From NCBI GenBank assembly GCA_028023455.1, contig JAQFVV010000064.1, positions 62,001 to 126,000 on the forward strand: 64,000 bases of DNA. Direction: 5' to 3'. Shown here piece by piece: positions 33,370 through 50,026 of the stretch; position 1 is the stretch's first letter; the number at the start of each line of letters is the position of its first letter. The DNA is from Epiperipatus broadwayi (taxonomy: Eukaryota > Onychophora > Udeonychophora > Euonychophora > Peripatidae). The notes under the pieces were generated by a model. It was not told where the DNA came from. It made no database searches and saw only the letters and a list, made by a program, of their open reading frames with translations. A program made the translations under genes and the position numbers.

Positions 33370-33515
33370 ACTACTTGGAAATATATCGCAAATTTCAAGC
33401 ACCGGAAGTGACGAAGTGGAAACGGAATTCATGGACTTTGAGCTCCACCCAGAATCTGTCATTTTACTACTGCACTAATTTATGTAACAAATTTGTTTCT
33501 TCTCAATGAATTACT
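33370..33515 (-). mobile_element. tRNA-like SINE unit, degenerate
   Basis: On the minus strand TAGTGCAGTAG (A-box-like) is followed by GTCCATGAATTCC (B-box-like) and a tail related to the units at 20.5-20.9 kb. Weak evidence from one copy. Confidence 0.4.
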
Positions 33516-33614
33516 GCGAATATTATATCTAAAACACCTGATGACAATAATGAATTGATAACTTTGTATCATTACTATTTTCCATTAGTATTAGAATGAC
33601 TATCAGTTTACAAT

Positions 33615-33825
33615 CTCAATAATAATAATAACAATGATAATAATAACAACACTAATAATAACAACAACAATAATATTAATAACAATAATAATAATAATGA
33701 CAATACTAATAATAACATCAACAAAAATAATAACAACAATAATGACATTATAAATAATTATAATAATAGCAATAATAATAACAACAACAATAGTAATAAT
33801 ATTAATAACAATAATACCTCTAAAA
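33615..33825 (+). repeat. AAT/AAC microsatellite, left part
   Basis: Imperfect trinucleotide tract of AAT, AAC and occasional GAT. It continues at 34,013-34,200 after an inserted MITE. Confidence 0.9.
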
Positions 33826-34012
33826 CACTACATAATCATTCCATATGCTTACACAAGCTGTTAAAACAGTAGCAAACATTCTGTACAGTAGTAACATTAA
33901 GTGCAAGTCATAATGGCACTAGATTGAGATTTTATGCACAAGCTTTTTAACATCCATTGATTACTATGGCTTGCACCAGATGGCGCTATTGTATGGAAAG
34001 TTTGCTACTGTA
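33826..34012. mobile_element. Palindromic MITE (CATCACATGATCACC family), copy 3, inside a microsatellite
   Basis: The inverted arms CAGTAGCAAACATTCTGTAC and TATGGAAAGTTTGCTACTG surround a core with a perfect CTCF-like ACCAGATGGCGCT at 33,975-33,987. The outer end has diverged (AACACTACATAATCATTCCA). AAT/AAC repeats lie on both sides. Confidence 0.65.
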
Positions 34013-34134
34013 ATACAATAAAAACATTAATAACAATAACAATAATTATAACAACAACAACAATAATAGTAGTAATAATAACAACAACAACAACAATAAT
34101 AATAAAAATAATAACAACAACAATAATAATAAAC

Positions 34135-34175
<41 letters not shown>

Positions 34176-34200
34176 TATAACAACAATAACAAACAACAAC
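34013..34200 (+). repeat. AAT/AAC microsatellite, right part
   Basis: Includes a pure AAT run at about 34,136-34,172. Minus-strand Ile/Val/Tyr/Cys-rich frames are artefacts. Confidence 0.9.
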
Positions 34201-35340
34201 CATAACCGTAATTTCTGAATGGTGTGTGTCTCTGACTTTAATTTTCTCAACAGTTTTTATCTCTGGTTTATTATTCACACAGCAATAAATAGGCTAATAC
34301 ATATTAAATTAGATGTAAATTTAATTTTGCAGAGATGTCTGATCCAATCATCATGAGTAATGTATTTTTCTTACTACAACTGCCATATTGTATTTTAAAA
34401 TTGGTAAATTGATCTGCAGTAGAAATGCATTTCAGGATTAACTTCCTCCATTAGCGGACTTAAAGGATTTTCAACAATCCATACAAATACAACATTTGCA
34501 TGACTTATATTCATACTGTTATCATGAAAGACTTGGTGTCAAAGCATAAATATTTCATGCTACAATCATTTACTATAAATTATACTGTTACTGCATCCAT
34601 TACATGTTTCAATGTTGGATATCAATTGAAGTGATTATTCACAAGGAATCTCTCATTCTGCCTTGATTAGTGTGTAGGGTGCTGAAATAGGTTAACTTAT
34701 GTTAAATGATCATAGCACTTAATATTTACATTTTGGTACCAAGTCAACTGCTATTACAGTAGTAACTTAAGTCATGTGATTGTTACATTTATGTGGATTA
34801 CTAGCAGTACTTCATGGCAGATGGTGAAGAAAGTTATTTTTGAAAAGCAAATATACTCTTGAGTAATTTATCAATTCCTTCTTGTAGTATAGTCCATAGT
34901 AAGAAGTATACTCTGCACAATGTTTGGAACTGATGACCATTTGAACATATTTATATTCTCATGGTTCTAGACTGATGAATAAATCCTTGGATTGAAACTC
35001 AAGACTGTCACTTCTAGTGTTCGAAGGACTTGTGACTTTCCAAAAGACTCAATCATCTGATCATTTTTTATTAGTAAGTCAATGTTATCTATAATTTTTT
35101 CCATTTTAATAATGAAAACATATTGATTTTATCTTCTTTGTTCCAAACTGTTCACAATATTGTTCTTTGCCCTTTGCAGTCAATACCCTTTTGTGTTGAA
35201 TTGATAACCAATTTTCTCATCGATACCAATAACAGCATTGCATAACTTCATGTTTCCAAATATAGTTGTCTTCCTTCTCCAGAGCCATATACTGTAAGCT
35301 TGGGTAATCACTAGCTACCATATAATGTAGTACTATAAAA
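34201..35340. other. No gene seen
   Basis: AT-rich, unassigned. A weak tRNA-like tail phrase occurs near 34,980-35,060. Confidence 0.4.
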
Positions 35341-35400
35341 TTCCTATCTCCAGACTAACTGATTTCTAGCAATTGTCTTCATCAGAGGGAGCTAGGATTC
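35341..35400 (-). ncRNA. Hammerhead-like motif (family 2), intact boxes
   Basis: Minus strand: CTCC, then CTGATGA (35,385-35,379), an irregular stem II region, GAAA (35,366-35,363), TCAGTTA, GTC and TGGAGATAGG. CTCC can pair with GGAG and CCTA with TAGG. Stem II does not pair well, so the copy is probably dead. A more decayed relative lies at 35,880-35,935. Confidence 0.4.
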
Positions 35401-35935
35401 AAAATGGGAATAACCCAAAAATGGTCCATCTGAATGGTTTTGATGTCTAACATACATACATGAAAGTATTAGGTCCATCGTTTCTTTAATATTTGTTGTA
35501 CATAGTAGATGGAAATAATTTATATCCACATAGAATTAATCAATTATTTTAACTATTAACAGTAAATAAACGTTTTTTTTTACATCAGATATAATTCTAT
35601 AAATTCATTAACATAAAATAACAGATCAATTCTCTCAGCAATATCCATGTATTTTGTTTAAACATAATTAAATGGACTGTTGTTCTATATGGTTAACAAA
35701 TGTTTAAATGTCTAGAATATCATAGGAACCTACATTTAGTTGAAATAATACATGAATAGCTTGACAATAGTGATTTATCTTAAATATCAACTAGCAATTT
35801 TACAGAATAATATCTTCAAAGCAGCTATTTTCATCCTACTTAATCATTAAAATGTACCAGATGTTTTATACTGTTATAGAATCCCAACCTGATTGGTTTC
35901 TGATTTCTGTATTTGTTAGTGAAGACTGTAATTCA

Positions 35936-37294
35936 AGTAGGAAATAATGTGCACGCACTTATCAGCCATTTTTTTACACCTTTAACCATTCAATAATCTG
36001 AAATTTAAAAAAAACCCACAAGATTTCAAACCTAGGATAACTCACTAGTATATTTATATAGATCTGGCATTAGATTAGTTTTATACAGGAAATCGATATT
36101 TTACAGCACTATAATATATAGTTTCTTTTGATTATTCATTCTTACAGTAGATGGCTCTCAAGTAAAGTAAAGATTTCTTATCAAATAATTGTTGTAATTT
36201 TGTCCCACTTTCTACCATGTTTATTTTATTTTTTGCTTTCAAAAATATTTTTATTTGTATCAGAAAATATTCCATTGCATATTGCTAGGGGGAAATTAAA
36301 TAGAAAATATTCAAAACACCCTCCCAACATTATATTTCAGCAGTGCCCTCTATGAATAAATGTCCGAACTTCAAGCAGCTGACTGTTTGAAGTTCAGGTT
36401 TATATTTATTCACCATTATTACTTATGCACTTAAAACTTGTGAATTTCAAATAAATATTAAATTAAAAGAAATAGAGGTTAAAAAAAACAACTCTAATTT
36501 TTTAAAGTTTATTCTTTTACTTCTTGGTGCAATTGTTCAAAAAGATGATTGCCACTATTTTTTTTCTAGACAGGTGTAGAAATTTATCACTTAAGCAACA
36601 TATATTGTACTTCAACAATAAATTTTGATACTAGAAGAATGAAGAGGTAAAAGAAATAAGAATGTTTTTGAAAAAGACAGTCATGCTGTAATGTATATGC
36701 TTTTTAAATTAAATTCTATTATTAGTATACCACTTACAATAGATATATATGTGTGTGTCCATGTATTAAAAATATCTGATTTATATATTAGAAGTGTATA
36801 AAGTATTTTTTAATTTTATTTTTGAAAATGTCTGAATAAGGATAAATTATTAATTAAATTCTACATACTATTCATGTATATTAAAAACATCTGTACTATA
36901 TATGTAAATGTTAAATGTACATCATATAAGGTTAGTAACTATCTATGAATTTTAATAACTCTGAAAATTCTAGAAATCAAAAACATACATTTATATATAT
37001 TTATATTTATAGACTATTTATATATAATATTATATAACAAATTACATTTTATTATTGAAGCAGTCGATCTGATGCTCAGATCGAGCTTCACAGCCCACTT
37101 ACATTCTCCTACCACCAAACCATGTTTAAACCCCATCCTTACGTGCATATACATATTTACTAATACATATTTTTCCTATGCTTAACCATTTAAAATAACT
37201 GATGTATATATATATATCTTAATGCAAATAAGTTTAATAAATAAATATTTAATGTTATTTTAATGTGTATGCATGCGTAATGGATGGATATATA
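35936..37294. other. No gene seen; two CTCF-like motifs
   Basis: AT-rich sequence. CAGTAGATGGCTCT is at 36,145-36,158 and AGTGCCCTCTATG at 36,342-36,354. No motif-bearing frame. Confidence 0.45.
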
Positions 37295-38716
37295 TTGTAA
37301 CGTTTTTCGTTTTACTAGGCCCCTATACGCCTCAAATTTATATTTGAGCGTGAGTTGATCAAGCTGTATCAAAAGAAAAAAGAAAGTTGTATTTCTATTC
37401 TCAACACAGCTATTTTTCCTGATCAACTTCAGCCTAGAACTATTACCGAGTACAATCGTGAGCAGAACCAGTTTTTAATTTCTACTTGAGGGCGCCAGAG
37501 TCGTTAGACCCACTGGGACTGCGTCAAACATATTGTAACTCGTAAACTAAACAGAAAAAAGTGCTTTTAAACTAATCGGTATTGCGTCTTACCGTAACGA
37601 GAATTAATTTTTTAAGATTATTATTCCTGGGCTTATTCAAACATATTGGCAAAGGTAAATTACATTTTTAAATCTTATTAAACTACTAATAGATTTAATA
37701 ATAAAAATAATAACTACTATTAATAACGCACAATGAAAAGGTTGATAAAAGTAAAATCTCTTTTATTCTAACAAACTAAAAATATTTATAAGTTAAATTA
37801 CGAATTAACTAAACTGGAAAGTACACACACGCTAATCCAGATAATGAATCGATTAACAAAAACAGTTAGATTAAGTAATTAAAGCAATAATAATGTTCCA
37901 AGATCTTGTATAAAATTCTTTATAAGAAAGTCCCTTGAATGTGAAAGTAAAGTCTATATCAGGATGGTAATCTAAGCTTAGATAAATAATTGTTTTCAAA
38001 CTTTTAAGTCACTAACTTTGATACACCAAATGTAATGAATAATTATTATTATGGGATCCCAGATCATGAGAAATTCCATTGGTCTCTCCTGCCGGCGTCT
38101 TCCATTATTGTTCCGTTCTATAGCTGGAGAAAAGGCACGGTTGTAGTGACCCTTTTATTGCAAAAAGCGGTCTTCACAAGGCCCGTTTCCATGCTTGCGT
38201 GACAGCTTGGTACAGCAAGGGGCATACCTGTGTAGAAGTATATTTCTTGCCACAGGTTATGCTCGTGGAAACCTCCAACTTTCAGAGACGTAACTAGAAG
38301 TTAAAGAGATGACCCAGATTGAAGTTGTCATCTCCCTTTTTATATCGCGCTCCATTTTTGGAACTTCTGCGCACTCTTTTGTCTTTTTATCAGCGTATAA
38401 GATAATAATCTTATACACTCTCTCTTAAATTTAAGTTACAAAGTTCTCTTTTTTTTAGCATTATTCTTCCATCTTTAATTAGCTAAAATATTTTTTTTTT
38501 AGCTTATACTTTTGGAATTCTTTTAATTTATCTGGATTAGTAATCTGTATGTCATTTATTCTTTCCAATTAGATAAAAAAAAAATAAGAATGACAATTTT
38601 AACCTTCATTGCACGTTTTAACAAAAATTATACTAATAAAAAAAAAATCTAAATTTACTTTTTTAGCTTTTACCAAATGCCAATATATTTGTAACGTATA
38701 TAAATAAACGTTACAA
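37295..38716. mobile_element. Probable solo LTR (TGTAACG...CGTTACA), or TIR element
   Basis: The segment starts TTGTAACGTT and ends AACGTTACAA, a perfect 10-bp inverted terminus. Without the outer base it is TG...CA, the LTR pattern, and TGTAACG/CGTTACA ends are common in Gypsy LTRs. It is 1.42 kb and more GC-rich inside (37,480-38,380) than its flanks. No gag or pol frame is present. The flanking TA runs hide any target duplication. A non-autonomous DNA transposon is the alternative. Confidence 0.5.
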
Positions 38717-41700
38717 TATATATATATATTCAGTGTGAGGAGATTGCTAATAAATCTTATAAATAAAGTTATATTATTAATGTATATTGAAAATTTATAT
38801 AATGTAATTTATTATTTAATTTTAGCAGTCAGAAAATGATGCAATTCTTTTAAGAAGTTTCTTGAAGGCAATTAAAAACAATTAACCAGACAACCCATTA
38901 GTCAGAATTAAAAGGTTACAATTTGTAACAGTAAAATAAAAATCCATTAGTGGAAATTTTATCCACACCAACTTGTTTTAAAATCATAAGACTATATTTT
39001 AAAACAATCGTTCGAGAAACTTGTAACAGGATTGCATTGTTTCTAAAAACTTATTAAACAAAAGAGATACCCGGTCAGCAGATTTCAGCTGTGCTAAGTG
39101 CTTAAATTGCCTCAAGTCCAGCAGTTAAGTGCTTAACTACATCACCAGAAAAAAGATATAAATACTGCTGGATTTGAATCCAAAAAGGAGACAACCATAA
39201 AATAACCATGGTAAACCGAATCCACGCTGGTTTAAATTTTAATTCAATGTGCAGTGAGTAGGGGAAATTTCACCTTCCCCTCTGTTCCAACATGCTCGTT
39301 CCCATGATAAAAGCTCCGGATCCCATACCTATGAACCTTCCAATGACTATAGATTAAATAAATAAAATGCTACTTGTTGTGCCTATTCCAAAACAGTATG
39401 TTAACTCCGATGAACATTAAAAGCATCAAGGACCACCACCATCTATGAAAAGGTAAAAGAACTCTAGCTGCTATATGACTCTCTTAACCTCAGCCTTCTA
39501 TAATCATAATAATCCTGACACTCTACTATATAATCTCATGTGAAATATTTGTGACTATGTATTTCTAATTAATTATAACTCTATATAACTTAAATTCCAC
39601 TATCATTAAGCCTCTATTTAATACATTATTCTTTTATTGTTCATGCGGCAATAATCTTTTATTCTATTTGTATATATTTGTGTTTTAAATATGCCAATAA
39701 CACCTCAAACTCGCTAGCATGGAATAGATTTATTTTATTTTCTTCCCACCACTTATGGGATGATTAAACTTAGCTTAATTAAAAACAAGTCTTATATGAC
39801 TTATGCGGATGCTCGCGAGTTTGGGAAAACAAAGTCATTATCTTATAAAATAATAATGCACTAATCCTAAATGTAAATGTATTCTACATAAGTAAAATCT
39901 ATTTATTATCCCAATCATTACCACCACCCCATTCATTTCTGTGTAAACATATTTATTTTAATAATGGCATTTATTAACCAAAATTTGTACTTATTAAACG
40001 GTGTGGGAAGTTATAAATAAAATCAAGTAACGAGGAAAGGGGAATCTTTATATCTTAAGAATTATATAATTTCACTAAATTAAATAATCCATGTCTGTTT
40101 AGCAATTAGATCATACCATTACACAGGATGTTCCATAATGTATGGGCAGTAATTAATTAAATAGATTTTAAAGCTATATTTTGTTATTCCAAGCGTTGCA
40201 TGCATATAGGCACCCTCGTTCTTATATATATTTATGCTTCTTTTATCCGAAGGTATCGCAAAGTCGAACCCCATCATTTATTTCAAAGTCCAAGAACCAG
40301 GCTCTTAACCCCCCTGGGGACTTATTTGTTGGTATGTGTGTGGTTTATATGGGGATCACTCTGGAAAATCCAGCCCAATAAATGCATAGCTGACCGCTCT
40401 TCGTTCATGAACCGATCCTGCCAATGTCTGCAGAGTTATATCGGTCTCTTCGTCAAATGAATTCTATAAAGCACCTGCTAGGATCCATGACTGGATCACA
40501 TGAATATGCCACCGTGCATGCACCACCCTTTTTGTTATATTTCTAATAAACCCATGAATATCCATAAGCCATAATGTTGTGATTTTGCTAAATAAATCTA
40601 TTTCCACTATTTTAAAATGTGCATCTTTGTGACGAGATTATTATAAATATATTCACTGGCTATACCACACATGTTTGTCACTCCGTAAACCGAATATTAA
40701 TAAAATATATCTTGTATAAATGTAATGCCTTGTCTCAAAGTGATAATTATCCTCTAACACGGTTAATGTCTATTGTTGTTCCTTCTGGGATGGTGTGGTA
40801 TATTACAAGTATCTTCCCTAAATAGTGCTAAGTCATTTATTCATTGTTATTGTATATGTTATTGGCATAGCCACAACCATAAACCAACGTAATTTATGAG
40901 ATCTAATTCCATAATTTATAAGTAAAACGTAATGTGATTTCTCTATGACCAAATGTCACCTAATATTTACAAGGCCAATGATTAATAAATAATAACACAC
41001 ATTTATTTATGTTTTGCTAAAGTAATAAACTTTAAATATATATGTTATACATCTCAGAATCATTGTGTTTTCTTTTAGTTAAATTAATATCTTAATTAAT
41101 AATTTATGCTCGTACTGACTAGATGACCTCCCGCTAATAAATAATTAATATGAAAGGTCACAATCTTTAATTACTTTCAAAGTATAGTTCATGCTAAGTT
41201 GCTCCATCATTAAACTTAAATGACAGTCTTTTTGTATCTCCGATGTGCGACGCCGGTGGAGAAAATTAAAATTAGATCGATATCATCGGGATTGTTGCTC
41301 ATAAGTTGATAGACCTGGAAAATAGGCAAATAGGGCAGAGTTCATGAGTGTTCTGACTTATGTATGTTGCGCATGATTGGACTTGAGGTAATTTTGCCTA
41401 GATGCTAGAGCCTGTTATGTGAACAGACAAAACCGACCAGTACATTACATTAAATTGATTTATAAAGAAAAAAGTGTAAAGTATTTCTTTGTGTTCATAA
41501 CATTTGTTTCCAAGCCTTATTACAGAAACCAAAATTTGTGAATCATAGTTTGTTTTTAACCTATAAAAGTCTTTCTTTTCTGATTCCATCAAGAAGCTGT
41601 GCAAAAAATGTACTTAAAAAATACCTAGCATTTCAATAAATCATGTACTTGTAATAAAATATAAATACATATAAATACTTTTAGCAATAAATATTAATGT

Positions 41701-41744
41701 ATTTACATTTAGATTGTAAAATAATAATTTTAAAATAAACCAAT
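38717..41744. other. Unassigned stretch with a GC-richer patch
   Basis: Mostly AT-rich. The patch at 40,190-40,520 is richer in GC. On the minus strand it includes a short reading SFDEETDITLQTLAGSVHER with an AG before and a GT after it, but I recognise no family and the exon case is weak. Plus-strand frames here lack motifs. Confidence 0.35.
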
Positions 41745-42070
41745 TACTTAAAATCTTAAAACAGGCAAAACTCATTATACATATTGCCACATACAGCAAG
41801 CTAGAGTAATCAATGGATGCCAGAAGGCTTGTGCATAAAATCCCCATCTAGTGCCTACTTATCGAATATCCCCAGACTAGTTTTTGACTTGTGGCCTTCA
41901 TCAGTGAGGAGCCTTGGATCTGAGAGCACTATACGTATTGCCACACATAAGCCTTCTGGCATCCATTGATTACTCTAGCTTGCTGTGTGTGGCAATATGT
42001 ATAGTGAGTTTTGCCTGTTTTAATAACAGTTAGAAGCAAGCATAAAGAAATGGTGATCATGTGATGTTTA
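41745..42070. mobile_element. Foldback element (CATCACATGATCACC family) with a hammerhead-like motif
   Basis: AAAACAGGCAAAACTCATTA on the left returns as TAGTGAGTTTTGCCTGTTTT on the right, and GCAAGCTAGAGTAATCAATG returns as CATTGATTACTCTAGCTTGC. The right end carries ATGGTGATCATGTGATGTTT, the family terminus. The spacer holds the hammerhead-like region on the minus strand. Confidence 0.75.
41861..41919 (-). ncRNA. Hammerhead-like motif (family 2b)
   Basis: Minus strand: ATCCAA (41,919-41,914) pairs 5 of 6 with TTCGAT (41,866-41,861), and TCCTCA with TGGGGA forms a full inner stem I. The core CTGATGA (41,904-41,898) is perfect, followed by an extra A, stem II GGC/GTC with loop CACAA, then AAAA where GAAA is expected, and ACTAGTC with palindromic stem III. 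The loss of G12 is probably disabling. Compare 10,029-10,086, which keeps GAAA but lost the first box. Confidence 0.5.
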
Positions 42071-42490
42071 TTTACTTAAAATCTTATTGATAAAATTTTT
42101 ATAACTATAACCCTAAAAAAATATTTCATAAGTAACACTATTTATTATCTGCATATCTCAAATAACATATAAAAATCTAAATTTAAATCTGTAAAGTTAA
42201 TAAATGTTATATCTGTAATAATTTATTTACATATTCAGCATATCTAGTAGCCAGTATCCAGTTATGGTGTCCATTTTATTATGTTTTTGTCTTTTCTATA
42301 AACAAAATTTCTACTCTGTGAATGAGGTTTTCTATTTAGCAAAAATATAATTTAAATTTTTAAAAAAAATACATATAAAATTGAAGATAATTACATGTTT
42401 ACTGAGGATTCCAAGATAGTCCTTCTTTAAAATAGATATTCCAGAAGTACCATTATAAAATGTTTTCTTGAAGGTTTGTGGTGTTTTAGT

Positions 42491-43018
42491 TGTATTTATA
42501 TATTGGACTATTTTCATCATGTAATATGAGTATTGAATGTCTTTAGAAAAATTTAACATTATTTAAATATTCCAAATACATTCATCTGTTAGTAATAACA
42601 CACAGGTTAGTATAGGCACAATGTTTTGAGAGGTATTCTCTCTTCTTCTTCAGGTGTTGCTGGCCTGACCAGTGACAGTACTAGCATGAGAATCGAACAC
42701 GGATCCTTAGATTCTTGAGTATTGAATTTTAAGGTAACACTCTAGCCAACTTTGGCAGGATGGCTCAGTTGGTTAGAGTGTTACTTTAAAATTCAATACT
42801 CAAGAATCTAAGGGTCCCAGTTCGATTCCCAAGCTAGTACTGTCACTGGTCAGGCCAGCAATACCTAAAGAAGAGGGAAGAATAACGTTGTTCATATCCT
42901 AATCTGTGTGCTATTTCTAACAGTTGGATGTATTTGGAATATTTAAATAAAATAAAATTTTTATAAAGACATTCAATACTCATATTAGATGAAGGAAATA
43001 GACCAATATATAAATACA
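42491..43018. mobile_element. Foldback element whose arms each contain a tRNA-like sequence
   Basis: About 260-bp arms centred near 42,755. TGTATTTATATATTGGACTA returns as TAGACCAATATATAAATACA. The right arm reads TGGCTCAGTTGG (A-box) and AGTTCGATTCCC (B-box), separated by a normal distance for a tRNA. The left arm is its inverted, mutated copy. The tRNA identity is unclear, and flanking text TACTGTCACTGGTCAGGCCA is conserved in both arms. Confidence 0.75.
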
Positions 43019-43509
43019 ATGGTCTTGTACTTTTAGAGGGTTAATATATAAGTGTGTTAACACATATATGCACACATATTTAAAAATGCTTAAAATTTTA
43101 AAATGCAAGCTAAACAAATATCTACTAATTAAAAAGCTTAAGGTCAGGTTAGTTTCCATTTTCGTTTTTCTAAGTTTTATTTCAATATTTTTATTTAATT
43201 AATGACCAATGCTCTAATTAAGTCACCTAGAAAATGCTAATGGGTTTATTGCTCAGGAATTCATGAGAAATTAAAGCACCAGAGCTGTGAGTGCCAGAAT
43301 CGATTTTGGGACCACCTGCTCCCATGTTGGATGTTTTACTACCTGTGCCAAATGTGAAGGTTTTACTTCAGATGAAATCATTCAACAGAAAAGCAATTTT
43401 TTTTTTGCGTATTATTTTGGATTTCTAAATTTGTTTTTAGAATTTTTAAATAGAACTAAAGCCCACAGACTGTATAAGCTTAATGGATTTGCTTTAACTA
43501 TATTAATTT

Positions 43510-43610
43510 TTTTTTCATGTGTCATAGCATCGGCCGGGAAGCGAACCCACTAACCAGTGACAACTGCTTGTAAGGCAACTGTGCTGACCTCTCGACCACC
43601 AACGCTTGAC
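43510..43610 (-). mobile_element. tRNA-Gly-derived mini-SINE, copy 3, with perfect target duplication
   Basis: Minus strand: GTCAA, GCGTTGG acceptor strand, anticodon loop CTTACAA, an enlarged variable region, GGGTTCGCTTCCC, then TATGACACATG and an A run. Perfect 14-bp direct repeats AACTATATTAATTT flank it at 43,496-43,509 and 43,611-43,624. The plus-strand frame at 43,287-43,553 runs into this SINE and is not a gene. Confidence 0.85.
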
Positions 43611-43624
43611 AACTATATTAATTT

Positions 43625-49008
<5,384 letters not shown>

Positions 49009-49467
49009 GCTATTGTCATTTACATGTTGTTGGTTTTACCAAACAAGAATTAAGTTTGGATAGTAAATTGCTTTAGTAAGTTTTATCGTTATTATTATTA
49101 ATACTTCGATGTAAACGGTTAAACTATTTAATAGAGAGAATATATTTTATTAATTGTTATAATAATTACTGGTTTAGTTCTTTGATTTGTTGCTAGGAGC
49201 GAAATTGTTTCTTTAATTCGAAACAAATATTCTAGCATTTTTTTCTTAATTCTTCTTCCTCCTTTATTTCATTTTTTTTTTTAAATTTACTGTTTGATTC
49301 TTACTTTTCGAGTATTTATTATTTTTTCTCAAAAATTATATACTGTAAATATTTCTTAATTTATAAACAGTCGATTGTTTTAAAAAATCAAAGAAGGATT
49401 TATATCTTCCAATATCAATTCCAAACTCGTAAGTAAAATGTATAAAAATTATATTGTTACATTTTCA
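49009..49467. other. No gene seen
   Basis: AT-rich spacer between the CT tract and the foldback arm. Confidence 0.45.
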
Positions 49468-49601
49468 TTTACCATTGTCAAACTCCCGCCACTCACAACT
49501 TTGACGCCATCCATTTCAGATAAATACAATAATGATCATTACTAATCATTATCGAAACTAGAGATTATTTCTAGCACAGATATAAACTTTAAACCTCAGT
49601 T
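49468..49601. mobile_element. Foldback element, left arm (split by an RTE insertion)
   Basis: ATTTACCATTGTCAAACT and the following text return inverted at 52,894-53,028, ending AGTTTGACAATGGTAAAT. The two arms are separated by the RTE copy, and 49,591-49,601 is the target duplication. Confidence 0.85.
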
Positions 49602-50026
49602 CATCATCATCATCAACCATTATCAATCCACTGCAGGATGAAGGTCTCTCCAAGTTCAATCCATCTCCGATCTTTAGCTTCTCCACATCATGCCTACACA
49701 CTTTCTTATTTCATCCATCCATCTTACATGTGGTCTCTTTCTAGGTCTTTTACAATCTCTTGGAATCCAGTTTAAGATTTCAATTATCTATCTATTATCA
49801 TCTCTTCTAGCAATATGTCCAAACCAACTCCAGTCTTTTAATTTTTTCAGTGAGGTCAGTAACACCTGTTTGTTCTCTTATCCATATATTGTGTTTTCGA
49901 TCTCTTCTTGTTACTCCCAACATGAATCTTTCCATACTTTTTTGAGTAGTCTGAAGCTTCTGTATTGCTCTTCTACTAAGTTTCCAAGTCTCAGATCCAT
50001 AAGTAAAAACTGGTAAACCACATTTA

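Noticed and set aside
34005-34278. Ile/Val- and Tyr/Cys-rich frames
   Set aside because: Trinucleotide microsatellite translated in different frames.
40181-40460. Overlapping plus frames of 66 and 86 codons
   Set aside because: No motif, two equally open frames, and no splice or poly(A) support. Kept only as a note on a GC-richer patch.
43287-43553. 88-codon plus-strand frame
   Set aside because: Its end is encoded by a mini-SINE read backwards and the rest has no motif.
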